64,000 bases of DNA from Sporocytophaga sp. (GTDB lineage: Bacteria; Bacteroidota; Bacteroidia; Cytophagales; Cytophagaceae): NCBI GenBank assembly GCA_024707265.1, contig JANQAB010000002.1, forward strand, positions 124,001 through 188,000. Direction: 5' to 3'. This document shows, in pieces, positions 50,035-61,449 of this stretch (its first letter is position 1; every line of letters begins with the position of its first letter). Under the pieces are notes generated by a model. That model was not told the origin of the DNA, made no database searches, and saw only the letters and a program-made list of their open reading frames with translations. Both the position numbers and the translations under genes were made by a program.

Positions 50035-50562
50035 ATGAAAATATTAGATAAAGAATTTGAAATTTTTATCCCTAAGGAAAAAATTCAACAGAGAGTTCAG
50101 GAATTGGCTTACGATCTATCATACAAACTGGAGGGGAAAGACCCTCTTTTTGTGGCCATTCTGAACGGGGCGTTTATGTTCGCTTCAGATTTATTCAAGG
50201 AAATTTCCATTCCTGCCAGAATTACTTTTATTAAAACTGCTTCCTATACAGGTACGGAAACTACTGGTAAGGTGCAAAAATTGATCGGTTTAAAGGAAAA
50301 TATCAATGGGCAGCACATAGTCCTTGTAGATGATATTTTTGATACAGGCCTCACCATGCAGGCTGTCTGTGAAGAAATTGGGAAGCAAAATCCCGCATCT
50401 ATCTCAGTTTTAACTTTGCTTGACAAGGTTTCTAAACATAAAACGGATTTAAAGATTGATTTCAAAGGGTTCGAGATTGCTGATAAATTTGTGTTAGGTT
50501 ATGGCTTGGACTACAATGGCTATGGAAGAAATTTGAAGGATATTTATGCATTAGCAGACTGA
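50035..50562 (+). CDS. hpt: Hypoxanthine phosphoribosyltransferase
   Basis: A 175-residue purine salvage enzyme transferring phosphoribosyl groups to hypoxanthine/guanine. The PRPP-binding motif is IVLVDDIFDTGLTM, with LNGAFMFASDL upstream and FVLGYGLDYNGYGRNL near the end, all characteristic. It precedes adk by 49 bp; together they serve purine nucleotide balance. Confidence 0.95.
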   Translation: MKILDKEFEIFIPKEKIQQRVQELAYDLSYKLEGKDPLFVAILNGAFMFASDLFKEISIPARITFIKTASYTGTETTGKVQKLIGLKENINGQHIVLVDDIFDTGLTMQAVCEEIGKQNPASISVLTLLDKVSKHKTDLKIDFKGFEIADKFVLGYGLDYNGYGRNLKDIYALAD

Positions 50563-50611
50563 ATAAAGATTTAAATCATTAATTTTAGTCCCTCAAAAGA
50601 AAAAAGAAACT

Positions 50612-51190
50612 ATGTTGAACATCATTCTATTTGGACCTCCTTATGCAGGAAAAGGCACTCAAAGCCAGAATATCATTGAAAAGTATGGTTTGATTCACCT
50701 TTCTACAGGTGATTTACTGAGAGCCGAAATGAAAGAAGGTACTGAATTAGGTAAAAATGCTCAGAAATTGATAAATGACGGTTTTCTCGTTCCTGATGAA
50801 GTCGTTATCGGGATGATTAACAACAAGATAAAAAGTAATAAGAACAGTAAAGGCTTCATATTTGATGGTTTTCCAAGAACCGTGCCTCAGGCCGGCGCTT
50901 TAGATCATCTTTGTAAAGAAAACGGAATCTCAATTAATGTGGTGATTGGTCTTACGGTCGAAAAAGACGAATTGACGAAAAGAGCGGTATTAAGAGGACA
51001 AACTTCTAACAGAGCTGATGATAAAGATCCAGTGGTGATCGGCAAAAGAATAGTTGTTTATCAGGAGGAAACTGCTCCTGTGGCAAACTACTATCAGAAA
51101 AAAGGGATTTACGAAGAGGTTGATGGCATGAATACAATTGAACAAGTATTCAGGGATATATCAATTATCCTGGATTCTGTAAAAAAATAA
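50612..51190 (+). CDS. adk: Adenylate kinase
   Basis: A 192-residue kinase interconverting ATP, ADP and AMP. The P-loop reads GPPYAGKGTQ at residues 8-17, where the canonical form is GPPGAGKGTQ; Y11 replaces the usual Gly. The AMP-binding LSTGDLLRAE and the DGFPRT motif are intact. The length fits the short-lid form. The Tyr is one codon (TAT) and could be genuine or an error; the rest of the protein looks functional. Confidence 0.95.
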   Translation: MLNIILFGPPYAGKGTQSQNIIEKYGLIHLSTGDLLRAEMKEGTELGKNAQKLINDGFLVPDEVVIGMINNKIKSNKNSKGFIFDGFPRTVPQAGALDHLCKENGISINVVIGLTVEKDELTKRAVLRGQTSNRADDKDPVVIGKRIVVYQEETAPVANYYQKKGIYEEVDGMNTIEQVFRDISIILDSVKK

Positions 51191-51237
51191 TTTCGGGAAG
51201 CTATTCCCATTTCTAATTTCTCTAAAGCTAAAACTAA

Positions 51238-52227
51238 TTGGCTTCTTCAAATTTTATTGATTACGTAAAAATCTGCTGCAGATCTGGCGCAGGTGGTGCA
51301 GGTTCTATTCATTTCAGGCATGAAAAGTTTGCCGATATGGGTGGTCCGGACGGTGGAAATGGTGGCCATGGCGGTCATATTATCCTTAGGGGAAACGCTC
51401 AGCTTTGGACATTGCTCCATCTCAAATACAGAAAACATGTTATTGCCGAGCCTGGTCAAAAGGGTGAAGGAGGAAGACGTACCGGTGCCAGTGGTGAACA
51501 TGTTATACTCGAAGTTCCTCTTGGCACTGTAGCCAAGGATGCAGAAACTGGTGAGTTTATGCAGGAAATCAGCGAAGATGGCCAGGAAGTTATCCTGGTT
51601 CCTGGAGGAAGGGGTGGATTGGGAAACGATCATTTCAAAACTCCTACCATTCAGGCACCGAGAACAGCACAGCCGGGTGAACCAAGCATAGAACAGTGGG
51701 TGATTCTTGAGCTCAAGCTTCTGGCAGACGTTGGTCTGGTCGGTTTTCCTAATGCTGGAAAGTCTACACTTTTGTCAAAGGTTTCTGCTGCCAGACCGGA
51801 AATTGCCGATTATCCTTTCACTACACTGACTCCCAACCTTGGTGTGGTAAGTTATAGAGATGACAAATCATTTGTCATGGCAGATATACCGGGAATTATT
51901 GAAGGTGCATCAGAAGGAAGAGGATTAGGACTCCGTTTTTTAAGGCACATAGAAAGAAATTCTATTTTACTTTTTCTTGTTCCTTCAGATAGCAAGGACA
52001 TAAAAGCAGATTATAATGTTCTGTTAAATGAATTGAAAGAGTTTAACCCTGAATTGCTTGATAAAAAGAGAATTTTGGGGATCTCCAAAACCGATTTGCT
52101 TGATGAGGAACTTCAAAATCTGATAGAGAAGGAACTTCCTGATGTACCTTTCGTCATGTTTTCATCCTATACAGGCAATGGCCTGATCCAGTTGAAGGAT
52201 CTGATATGGCGAACTCTAAATGAATAA
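51238..52227 (+). CDS. obgE: Obg-family GTPase ObgE/CgtA
   Basis: A 329-residue GTPase of the large ribosomal subunit. The Obg fold is at the N-terminus ([28 protein letters not shown]). The G domain has [17 protein letters not shown] and the base-recognition motif SKTD. The start is TTG at 51238: this gives [13 protein letters not shown], the usual Bacteroidota Obg N-terminus, and no ATG gives it. It is 47 bp downstream of adk. Confidence 0.95.
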   Translation: MASSNFIDYVKICCRSGAGGAGSIHFRHEKFADMGGPDGGNGGHGGHIILRGNAQLWTLLHLKYRKHVIAEPGQKGEGGRRTGASGEHVILEVPLGTVAKDAETGEFMQEISEDGQEVILVPGGRGGLGNDHFKTPTIQAPRTAQPGEPSIEQWVILELKLLADVGLVGFPNAGKSTLLSKVSAARPEIADYPFTTLTPNLGVVSYRDDKSFVMADIPGIIEGASEGRGLGLRFLRHIERNSILLFLVPSDSKDIKADYNVLLNELKEFNPELLDKKRILGISKTDLLDEELQNLIEKELPDVPFVMFSSYTGNGLIQLKDLIWRTLNE

Positions 52228-52339
52228 TGTCAACTTGTCAGTGAAAATTCTTTTGGCAAAATAATTGAATCTTCACTGCCAATGTCTTTTTCCAGTTAAT
52301 GGAAATAAATAATAAATTGAAAACCTAGCGATATAAGTA

Positions 52340-52903
52340 ATGATACCGGAAGAAAAGAATGAACAAAAAGATTTTCAGACAGAAAATGCGGATCAAGAGA
52401 CTGTAACTTCGGAAGGAAAAGAAAATGCAGAAGGAACTTCTCAGGGGGTAAATGAGGTTGAAAGCTTGAAAAAGGAAAACGAGGAATTGAAAGATAAATA
52501 TCTGAGACTATATTCCGAGTTTGACAATTTCAGAAGAAGAACCTCAAAAGAACGCGTTGAACTTTTGAAAACTGCAGGAGAGGATGTTCTTTTAAGCTTA
52601 CTGCCAGTATTGGATGACTTTGAAAGAGCCTCTACTTCAATGGAAAAGGCGACTGAAGTTTCCGCAATAAAAGAAGGAGTCACTCTTATTCATAATAAAA
52701 TATTAAAAACCCTTGAGCAAAAAGGTCTTAAAGGAATGGAAGATCAGAGGGGAAAAGAGTTTAACAGCGAAATTCATGAAGCTATTACTCAGATTCCAGC
52801 TCCTACACCAGACCTTAAAGGCAAAATTGTTGATGTTGTTGAAAACGGATATTATCTGAATGATAAGGTGATTCGTTTTGCAAAAGTTGTTATCGGAGCA
52901 TAA
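52340..52903 (+). CDS. grpE: GrpE nucleotide exchange factor
   Basis: A 187-residue co-chaperone of DnaK. The acidic, disordered N-terminus is followed by a coiled coil (ENEELKDKYLRLYSEFDNFRRRTSKE) and the DnaK-binding beta domain with the family signature region, ending VENGYYLNDKVIRFAKVVI. Three bases separate it from dnaJ, so the two form an operon. Confidence 0.95.
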   Translation: MIPEEKNEQKDFQTENADQETVTSEGKENAEGTSQGVNEVESLKKENEELKDKYLRLYSEFDNFRRRTSKERVELLKTAGEDVLLSLLPVLDDFERASTSMEKATEVSAIKEGVTLIHNKILKTLEQKGLKGMEDQRGKEFNSEIHEAITQIPAPTPDLKGKIVDVVENGYYLNDKVIRFAKVVIGA

Positions 52904-52906
52904 AAA

Positions 52907-54048
52907 ATGGCTAAAAGAGATTACTACGAAATTCTTGGTGTTTCCAAATCTTCAAGTGCTGAAGAAATAAAGAAGGCCTACAGAAAAATCGCAATTAAGT
53001 ACCATCCTGACAAAAATCCTGATGATCCTTCTGCGGAAGAAAAATTCAAGGAAGCTGCTGAAGCTTATGAAATATTAAGCAGCCCTGAGAAAAAGCAAAG
53101 GTATGATCAGTTTGGCCATCAAGGAGTTGGTGGTGGCTTTGGCGGCGGTGGCGGCATGAACATGGACGACATCTTCTCTCAATTCGGAGATATTTTTGGA
53201 GGAGGAAGTCCTTTCGAAAGCTTCTTCGGTGGAGGCGGTGGAAGAGGTGGCCGTGCCCAGCGCAGAGGAAGTAATCTCAGAATAAAGCTTAAGCTTACTC
53301 TTCAGGAAATTGCACAGGGTGCCGAGAAGAAAATTAAGGTAAAACGCTACGTTGCCTGTGATGATTGCGGTGGAAACGGATCAAAGAATGGCGCGGCACT
53401 TCAGAATTGCCCTGTATGTCAGGGAACTGGTCAGACCAGAAAAGTTGTAAATACCATGCTAGGCCAGATGGTGAGTACGTCTACCTGTCATGCTTGTCAT
53501 GGAGAAGGTACAACGATCTCTCAAAAATGTCCGACTTGCGAGGGAGAAGGAAGAGTTTTGAAGGAAGAAGTGATCAGCATAAGAGTCCCTGCCGGCGTAG
53601 CTGAGGGAATGCAATTGAGCATGTCCGGTAAAGGTAATGCCCCGAATCGCGGAGGAATTCCCGGAGATCTCCTTATTTTAATAGAAGAAGTTGAAGACGA
53701 GTTGTTGAAGAGAGATGGGCAAAATATCATTTATGAGTTGTATATCAGTTTTATAGATGCAGTTTTGGGAACCTCGATAGAAGTACCTACAATTGAAGGT
53801 AAAGTAAAAATTAAAATAGATCCGGGAACACAAAGTGGCAAGATATTGAGATTGAAAGAGAAAGGATTGCGTGAAGTGAACGGCTATTCTAAAGGAGATC
53901 AGCTTATTTATGTAAATGTCTGGACACCACAGACGTTATCCAAAGAAGAAAAAATCTTCTGACAACACTTAAAGATTCAGAAAACTTCAAACCCAATCCT
54001 GGAAAGCACGATAAGGGATTCTTTGAGAAAATGAAAGAGTTTTTTTGA
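52907..54048 (+). CDS. dnaJ: DnaJ chaperone, C-terminus frameshifted
   Basis: J domain with HPD in [11 protein letters not shown], then a Gly/Phe-rich linker and the zinc domain with four CxxCxGxG motifs ([32 protein letters not shown]). The substrate-binding region follows. As written, the frame stops at 53962 after EEKIF. Adding one A to the A6 run at 53949-53954 continues the frame with [12 protein letters not shown] and ends at 54048 after KMKEFF, a normal DnaJ C-terminus, for 380 residues. The short form would lack 29 residues that help dimerise the chaperone. A sequencing indel is the likely explanation. Confidence 0.93.
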
Positions 54049-54071
54049 GCGTAAAGCAGAAAGCATAAAGT

Positions 54072-54114
54072 AAAAGGTTGAAATTGTCCAAGGGGCGATT
54101 TTAACCTTTTTTTT
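54072..54114 (+). terminator. Rho-independent terminator after dnaJ
   Basis: Stem AAAAGGTTGAAAT with ATTTTAACCTTTT (one wobble) followed by TTTT. Confidence 0.75.
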
Positions 54115-54165
54115 GGTTTGGAAACACTTGACTCTCTTTACTTTAAGCTTTTGGCTTTAAGCTTT

Positions 54166-54657
54166 TCACTTTTTCGCCATTTTCTTCCTCTTCACAAAAT
54201 CCAGAGAAGCTGAGTTCATGCAGTATCTCAAGCCTGTAGGCTTGGGCCCATCGTCAAATACATGTCCCAGGTGAGCATCGCAGCGATTACACCTGACCTC
54301 AACCCTATCACCATCATCCAGGTATTTTACATGTGTTTTATCAATTGGTTGCCAGAAACTTGGCCAGCCTGTGCCTGAATCAAACTTCTGGTAGGAGCTG
54401 AATAAACTATTCCCACAACAGATGCATTTGTAAACCCCTTTTTCAGTATTTTTGTCATACTTATTATTAAACGGAGGTTCGGTACCCTGTTCACGTGTAA
54501 TGGCGTATTGCTCAGGTGTTAACTGCCTTTTCCATTCCTCTTCTGATTTAACGACGGTGTCTGCTTGATTGAAGTTCTGAAATTTCGGGAATTGACCGGT
54601 ATGAGAGCATCCTGTAAATAGACGAAGTACGATGGTTACCAAAACCAGGTTTTTCAT
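54166..54657 (-). CDS. msrB: Lipoprotein peptide-methionine (R)-S-oxide reductase
   Basis: A 163-residue enzyme that repairs oxidised methionine in envelope proteins. A lipoprotein signal precedes C17 (LRLFTGC). The zinc site has CxxC pairs C78-C81 and C123-C126, and the catalytic cysteine is C146 in [17 protein letters not shown] is the usual substrate-binding motif. The basic C-terminus (KRKKMAKK) is normal. Confidence 0.93.
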   Translation of the reverse strand: MKNLVLVTIVLRLFTGCSHTGQFPKFQNFNQADTVVKSEEEWKRQLTPEQYAITREQGTEPPFNNKYDKNTEKGVYKCICCGNSLFSSYQKFDSGTGWPSFWQPIDKTHVKYLDDGDRVEVRCNRCDAHLGHVFDDGPKPTGLRYCMNSASLDFVKRKKMAKK

Positions 54658-54760
54658 ATTAATAAAGTGATCTTTTGTAAGATCAACTATACATAAATGC
54701 TTAGGTTTGAATTTAGAATGGGAATTACAAAAAATGGTAATTTTAACAAAAGCATTCCTT

Positions 54761-54782
54761 TTTTAGTTTGGTACAACTAAAA
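54761..54782. promoter_or_regulatory. Perfect 8-bp inverted repeat between msrB and the T9SS gene
   Basis: TTTTAGTT and AACTAAAA, separated by 6 nt, between two divergent genes. It could be an operator for either gene; it has no T tail of terminator type beyond the arm itself. Confidence 0.3.
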
Positions 54783-54805
54783 TAATATAACTTTCCAATA
54801 AAAAT

Positions 54806-54836
54806 TTGTATATTTCTGACTGGTATTATTTCTTTG
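54806..54836 (+). promoter_or_regulatory. Candidate Bacteroidota promoter of the T9SS type B gene
   Basis: TTG (54806-54808), 20-nt spacer, TTTCTTTG (54829-54836), one mismatch to TAnnTTTG; it lies about 60 bp before the ATG at 54899. Confidence 0.4.
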
Positions 54837-54898
54837 GTAAGAATAATCATATTTAGCAACACAAAAATCCCATTTGAATTAACTTTAACCTATCTAAT

Positions 54899-57800
54899 AT
54901 GAAAAAAAGTTATACTTTTTCTCCTGTTCCTGATTGTTACAATTACAGGTTCTATGGCTGGAACTGTATTTGTGGTAGACAACAATGGAGATGGTGACGA
55001 TTTCCAAAACTATAATGCCGGAACGAATACTCTGAGAAAATGTATTCGACTGGCCAATAATACACCGAATGGGGGAACACCTCATCAGATTGTTTTTAGT
55101 CTGCTTGCAGGAACAGTAATTGAGGTAAATTCTGATTTACCTACCATTAATAATAACGGTAATGCCGGTGGGTTAATTATTGATGCTACTATTGCTCCTA
55201 TGGCAGGTTACAATGGAATACCACTTATAGGAATACTTAGAAAAAATGGCCCAAATGGATACGGGTTTAATATAGACGGAGCTAATAATGTAATTATAAG
55301 GGGGATTGGCATACAAAATTTTGAAAGAGGTATAAGAGTTAATAATTCAAGCGGTTCTACCTTAGATAAAAACTTCATAGGAACAAATCTTGCAGGTAAT
55401 TCTATTGCAGGGACATCAATACAGAAGGATGGTATATTATTAGACAATAATGCTGGAAATACAACTATTTCAAATAACCTTATTTCTGGTTGTATTACTG
55501 TAAATGATGGAGGGTGGTATGGAGCTATCCATGTAAGAGGTTCAAATAATAACGGAGTTAAGATTATATCAAATCTAATAGGTACAGATGTTAACGGGAC
55601 TAATTTACTTGGAAATGGTAATAATCAGCCTTATAGACATCACGGTGTTTTTATAGAAGGAGCTTCCACTACTGCTAATCCTATAGTTATCAATGGAAAC
55701 ACGATTTCTGGTAGTGTTGGAAATGGTATTTTTGCCAATAATAATTCTTCAGGGTTAAGGATTACTGGAAATCATATTGGTACGGACAAATTGGGAACAA
55801 AGGCTATTCCTAATAAAGGGGCAGGAATTTATTTAGAGAGCGGGTCAGGCCATATTATTGGTGGTTCTACACCTGCAGAGAGAAACGTAATTTCAGGAAA
55901 TGGAGGAGCTAAAGATAGCAGACCATGTGGGCCAGAGTATTGTGGTGAACCATGTCACTTCAGCGAGAGAAGGGATAATCGTGATCCTTGTCCAGATGCG
56001 TTTGATGCAACTTTACAGGTTGGTATATATTTTACTAACGTATCAAACTCAAAAATTTCGGGGAACTATATTGGTACAAATAATGATGGAACTTCAACAG
56101 GTGTAAACAATAGTTTGGGAAACTTCTATGCTGGGATTAAAATGGAAGCCGGGTCGAATAACAATACAGTGGGAGGTATAACTGAACAAGAAGGAAACGT
56201 GATTGGAGGAAATGGATTTGGAATATACAATAATTCTTCGAGTGCCTATAATGGTCAAGGTTATAGAGGCCATGGAATTCAGCTTAACGGTGGGTCTGTC
56301 CGTAATATAACTATAACCAATAATTATGTAGGAGTTAGTAAGAATAATTTAGACATAGGAAACCGCCAGGATGGTATTTCATTATTAGGAGCTCGTGATT
56401 GTATTATTGGAACTTCAGATTATCCGAATGTAGTGGGATTCAACTCTTGGGGAATTTTTCTCCAATCTGATTTTGCTGCAGCAGGGAATAGTAATCAAAC
56501 AAGCAATAATTCCATTAAAGGAAACTTCATAGGGATTGCAAAAGATAATAGTAATATCGGAAATGGAACACGTGTACTGGATGATGAAGGTGCTGGTATT
56601 GGCATTCAGCATGGAAGTATTAACAATACTTTCGAAGCTAATAAAATTTCATTTAATAGAGATGGTATTACATTAAGGGGACAAGGTAAGGATCCCTTTG
56701 GAGCTCCTGTTAAAGTAAATAATTTCTATGGCAACTATATTGGGACGGATATATCAGGTTTGACCGCAAAACCTAACCAGAACAATGGTTTCTGGATAAC
56801 TCAAGGTGCAAAGCAATTAAATATTGGAGGAACTTTAGCTTCTCAAAGAAACATTATTGCTGGTAATACTAAAGACGGAATCCATATCGAAAGTGGAGAT
56901 AGTATTAAGATTTTTAACAACTATATTGGTGTAAATGTTAATGGCGCTGCTTTGGCAAATGGTGGCGACGGTATAAAATTGTCTCAACCAACCAATGACC
57001 TTGGAGGAGGTTCCAGACATAATATCATAGGTGGTGTAGGTACAAATGAGGCTAATATAATTGCTAATAACGGAGGAAATGGAGTAGTTGTAAGCGGAAC
57101 AAATTCCATCAACAACTCAATCCATCATAACTCTTTCTCTTGTAATGCTCTGAGAGGGATTGTATTATCAAATGGCGGTAATAACTCTTATGCAGCTCCT
57201 ACCTTCTCAGGTACTCCTGAAGCATTCACCCTTACTGGTCCTGCTGGTTCTTTTATAGAATTATACGCTCTGGATAATTGCAACAATTGCGATGCAGGAA
57301 CCAATAATAAATTACAAGGATTAACGCTTATTGCGTCAGGATTGTCTCCTCTTACCCCAACAGCTGCTCAACTTGCGGGAAGAACAAATAATGAAGTGAC
57401 AGCAATTGCTTCTGCCGGAAGTACGACTGCTGCTCATAACACTTCAGAGTTTTCAGCCTGTACTACTCTTTGTATAAAGCCAGAACCAAAAATTACACGG
57501 ACTGATGGTTTTGCGATTTGTGCAAATACTAAAAATGTTACGTTTACAACAGCTTTAGTTGCAGGAAATAATTATGTATGGTCTGTAAATGGTGGATTGA
57601 CTCTTGTTGGAGTTGCCACGAATGAATCAATTACAGTAAACGTTGGATCTACAGGTGGTACTATTACTCTGACTGAAACTGCTGGTGCTTGTAGTACAAC
57701 AGTTACTCAAGCTATCACTGTGAATCCGTTACCAACTATTAATATCACCGCTGATACTGCAGTAATTTGTAACGAAACCCTACCGGCTTTAACAGCGAAT

Positions 57801-60800
57801 GCGCTGCCGGCAAATTCTACTTACCAGTGGAAAGATGCTGCTGGCAATGACATCGCAAATCAAACAGCAAATACATTCACTCCTTCAGCACCGGGCTGGT
57901 ATAAAGTTCAGGCGACTTCTCAAGAAGGCTGTAAGTCAGCTTTAGACAGCGCATATGTTGAGGACAAATCAATTACTGTTGATTTAAATCCAAAAGGTTC
58001 CGTTTTCATTTGCGACGACAAACCTGTAGATCTTAAAGCTTTGGTAACACCATCGACCCCACTTAAAGGAGTTTATACTTTTGAATGGTATCAAGGAATA
58101 ACAAAGGTACAGTCAGGCACAAGCGACACTTATTCTACTAAAACTAACGGTGATTATACCGTGACTGTTTCCAATGACAAATGTTCTGCCACATCTCCGG
58201 TTGCTACGATCTCCAACAGTACACTTGAGGCAAAAATTGATTTAACAGGTACACAAGTTATCTGTGATAACAATGCGCTTGAACTTACAGCTAGTCCAAT
58301 GATTACAGGTGTCTATATCTGGAAGAGAAATGGTGTGGAAGTTCAAAACGGTCCTTCAAATAAATACAGCACTTCACTGGGCGGAAAATATACGGTAACT
58401 GTTATTGCTGGTTCAGCAGCAGCTTGCTCTGATGAATCAGATACACTAACAATTGAAAATAAAACTGTTGATGTGATTGCTAAAATAGATGGCAATGGTG
58501 TAATCTGCGACGATACAGCTATTTTGATTACAGCTGATACGAGCGGAACCAATACCGGAACGATCGAGTGGTATAAAAACGGAGTTCTTATTACTAATAC
58601 AGGATTAACCTATAGCACTAAGGAAACAGGAAAGTATACCGTAAAATTGATTAACGGGCCGTGTTCTGATGTATCTAATGAAATCGAAATTATAAATAAT
58701 ACAGTTACAATTGATGCATCCATCACAGGCGGTAATATCATATGTGATAACAAGCCTATCGAGGTGAAGGCTGATACTACCGGAACTAATGCTGGTATAA
58801 TCAAGTGGTACAGAAATGGAATACTTATTCCAAATGCTTCAGGCCTTTCAGTTGATGCCCTAGCTTCAGGACAATATTCTGTATCTATTCACTTTGGTTT
58901 ATGCTCTGATTCTGCAAATGGAGTTGCTATCATTAATGATACTAAAAAGATAACTGCCGGACTTTCAGGAAGTGATCTGATTTGTAATAACCTTCCGATA
59001 GTTATTACAGCAGATACTATAGGCGGAGGTCCTGGAACACTTAAGTGGTATAAAAACGGAGTTTTAATATCCGGAGAATCAGGTTTAACACTTTCAACAA
59101 ATGAAACAGGGGAATATACTGTTTCTATAAATGATGGAATGTGCTCAGATTCTTCTTTAAGTGTTAAGATTACAAACAACTCTAAAGAGATCAGTGCAAA
59201 TATTGTAGGAGATACGATCATCTGTGATGATAAGGAAATCACTATTGTTGCAGATACTACCTTAGGAAGCGGCACTCTCGTTTGGTACAAAAACGGACAG
59301 GTGATCAACGGACAGTCTGGTCTTGAGTATACTACAAAAGAGACAGGTGACTACAAAGTGATAGTAATAGGAGGAGGATGCTCTGATACCTCTGCAACTG
59401 TTTCAATAAAAAACAACACAATTGACGCAAGTGCAACGCTTGCCGGATCCGGATTGATTTGTAATGATCAGCCTATTACCATTACAGCTTCTGCAACACC
59501 GGCTAAGAATAATTACCAATTCGAATGGTTGAAGAATGAAGTAGCGATATCTGGTGCAAGTGCAAGTACACACAGTACTGCAGAAACCGGCAAATATAGA
59601 GTAATAATTTCAGGTGATGGTTGTACCGATACTTCAGCTGTAGCTTCCATATTCAACGGTACAATTCTGATATCTCTAAAGGCTCAGTCAGATACTATTT
59701 GTAAAGGCCTTGATACTGACATATCAGTTGCAATAACTAAAGGGGGAATTCCTCAAATCAATTATGTTTGGAAAGCTTCTCAGGGAGGTAATCCGGTCGC
59801 AAACAACGACACAATCAATGTCCAGCCGGAGACAACAACAACCTATACAGTAACAGTAAGTGATTCTACAACATGTTCTGTTACCAGATCGGTTGAGGTC
59901 GCAGTGATAACAGTGCCGGAAACACCTCTTTCTGCAAATGTTGACAGATCAGTTATCTGTAATACGGATACCAGAAATATTGAATTATCTGCTACTCCAG
60001 GCACAGATCCTAAAATTAGACCTATCTGGTATAAAGACGGATGTGGTTTGGATTCTGTAACGACAGGATACACTGTTTCTATAACTCCTCCGGATAGCAC
60101 TACAACCTATTACATAGCATTGAAAAATGTTTGTGGTATTTCAGAGTGTAAATCCGTAAATGTTAAAGTGAACAGAGATCCTAAAGATGATCTGATAGAT
60201 GCATTTGTATCAGATACCTCTATTTGTAGTGCATATACCGGTGAAATCAGATTAAGCGTGGATACCATTTATAATCCTGATGCTGTGATTAACTGGTATA
60301 TGAAAGACAGAGACCTTAAGGATAGCATTATCGGTCATGGAAATCCATATAAATTACCTAAAAATCCAAAAGATACTACATATTACTATGTGTATCTGTA
60401 TGTAGAAGCATGTTTACCTTCTCCTGTGGATTCTGTACCTGTAAATGTAATTGATCCTAAGGTAGATGCAGGAGGCGTAATTGGAGATAAGTATGTTTAT
60501 TGCAGAAATGAAGATAGGGCTTTTGTATTCGGAAGTGTTAGACCTGCTGGTGTTGATTGGAAATGGGTGCCGGAAAATCCTAGTGCTCCAGTACTATTTG
60601 ATCCTGCACGTTTAGTTTCTCAGGTGAATACCAAGTCTCCAGCTGAAACGCAAAAATGGTATCTGATTGCAGATAACAAAATTTGTAAGCCAGTCATAGA
60701 TTCCATGTATCTAACAATCCATGACCTTCCTGTAGTAACCCTTGATATTCCTCAGGATACCCTTTGTTCCAAAGTGGAGTTTGATGCGGTTGCAACAGTA

Positions 60801-61292
60801 GTGAAAGGTGTTCCGAATGCTTATGTATGGTTAACTCCAAATTCAAGTATGCCTGATACAAGTTACGTAATGGCAGACCACACTAATCCATTAACGAAGA
60901 GATTTACAGCTGAAGTGGCTGGCAGAAACTACTTCCTGGTTACAGTTGTAGATACAAATGGTTGTTGGGCTGAATTACCTGCTATAGATTCTGTAGAGAT
61001 CTTTGATCACCAGGAGCTGGTTATTCCAAACCTGATGACGCCTAACCATGATGGTAAAAATGAAACATACATCATCAGAGATATAAACAACTATGACATT
61101 CTTCCAGGTGCTAAACTTGAAGTTTATAACCGTTGGGGTGAAAGAGTTTACAGAAACTCAAGCTATGATAACAGCTGGGATGCAGCTAACATCAGTGATG
61201 GCATATACTACTATTATCTGAAGACAGGCTGTGCCAAAGATGAATATAAAGGCTGGTTGCATATTATAAGTAATAATAACAGAAACGAGTAA
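54899..61292 (+). CDS. Secreted T9SS type B protein with beta-helix and Ig-like repeats (about 2130 aa)
   Basis: As written the ATG at 54899 shifts out of frame at once. Removing one A from the A7 run at 54902-54908 gives the signal peptide MKKVILFLLFLIVTITGS and joins it to the long frame, for 2130 residues. The N-terminal half is a right-handed beta-helix: dozens of turns of type GNxIGT, IIGGS and NVISGN (about 100-790). The C-terminal half has Ig/PKD-like repeats of about 80 residues with pattern ICDDKxIxIxAD, WYKNG, ETGxYTV and CSDTS. The last 90 residues are the gliding-motility-associated C-terminal domain (TPNHDGKNETYIIRDI, VYNRWGERVY, DGIYYYYLKTG), the T9SS type B sorting signal. The protein should be secreted and displayed; adhesion or glycan binding is likely but not shown. 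Confidence 0.9.
57970..59680 (+). repeat. About seven tandem Ig-like modules of about 80 residues
   Basis: Protein-level repeats, each with a Cys-Asp or Cys-Asn motif at the start (ICDDK, ICDNN, ICDDT, ICDNK, ICNNL, ICDDK, ICNDQ), a WYKNG-like centre and CSDTS-like end. Codon sequences have diverged, so this is older duplication than the 255-bp repeat in the giant gene. Confidence 0.85.
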
Positions 61293-61318
61293 TTAAAAAT
61301 TTATTCTTAAAATATAAG

Positions 61319-61345
61319 AGGCCGGTCAGAATTGATCGGCCTTTT
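61319..61345 (+). terminator. Rho-independent terminator after the T9SS type B gene
   Basis: Ten-base-pair stem AGGCCGGTCA with TGATCGGCCT (one G-T pair), tetraloop GAAT, T tail. Confidence 0.8.
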
Positions 61346-61449
61346 GCTTTTTATCTCAGAAGAAGATGAAAATATATTGAAAACCGTTTAAGGTATAGGA
61401 GATGGTACAAAGTCATCTTCACAAATCCTAATGGATCAAGGATAAACTT

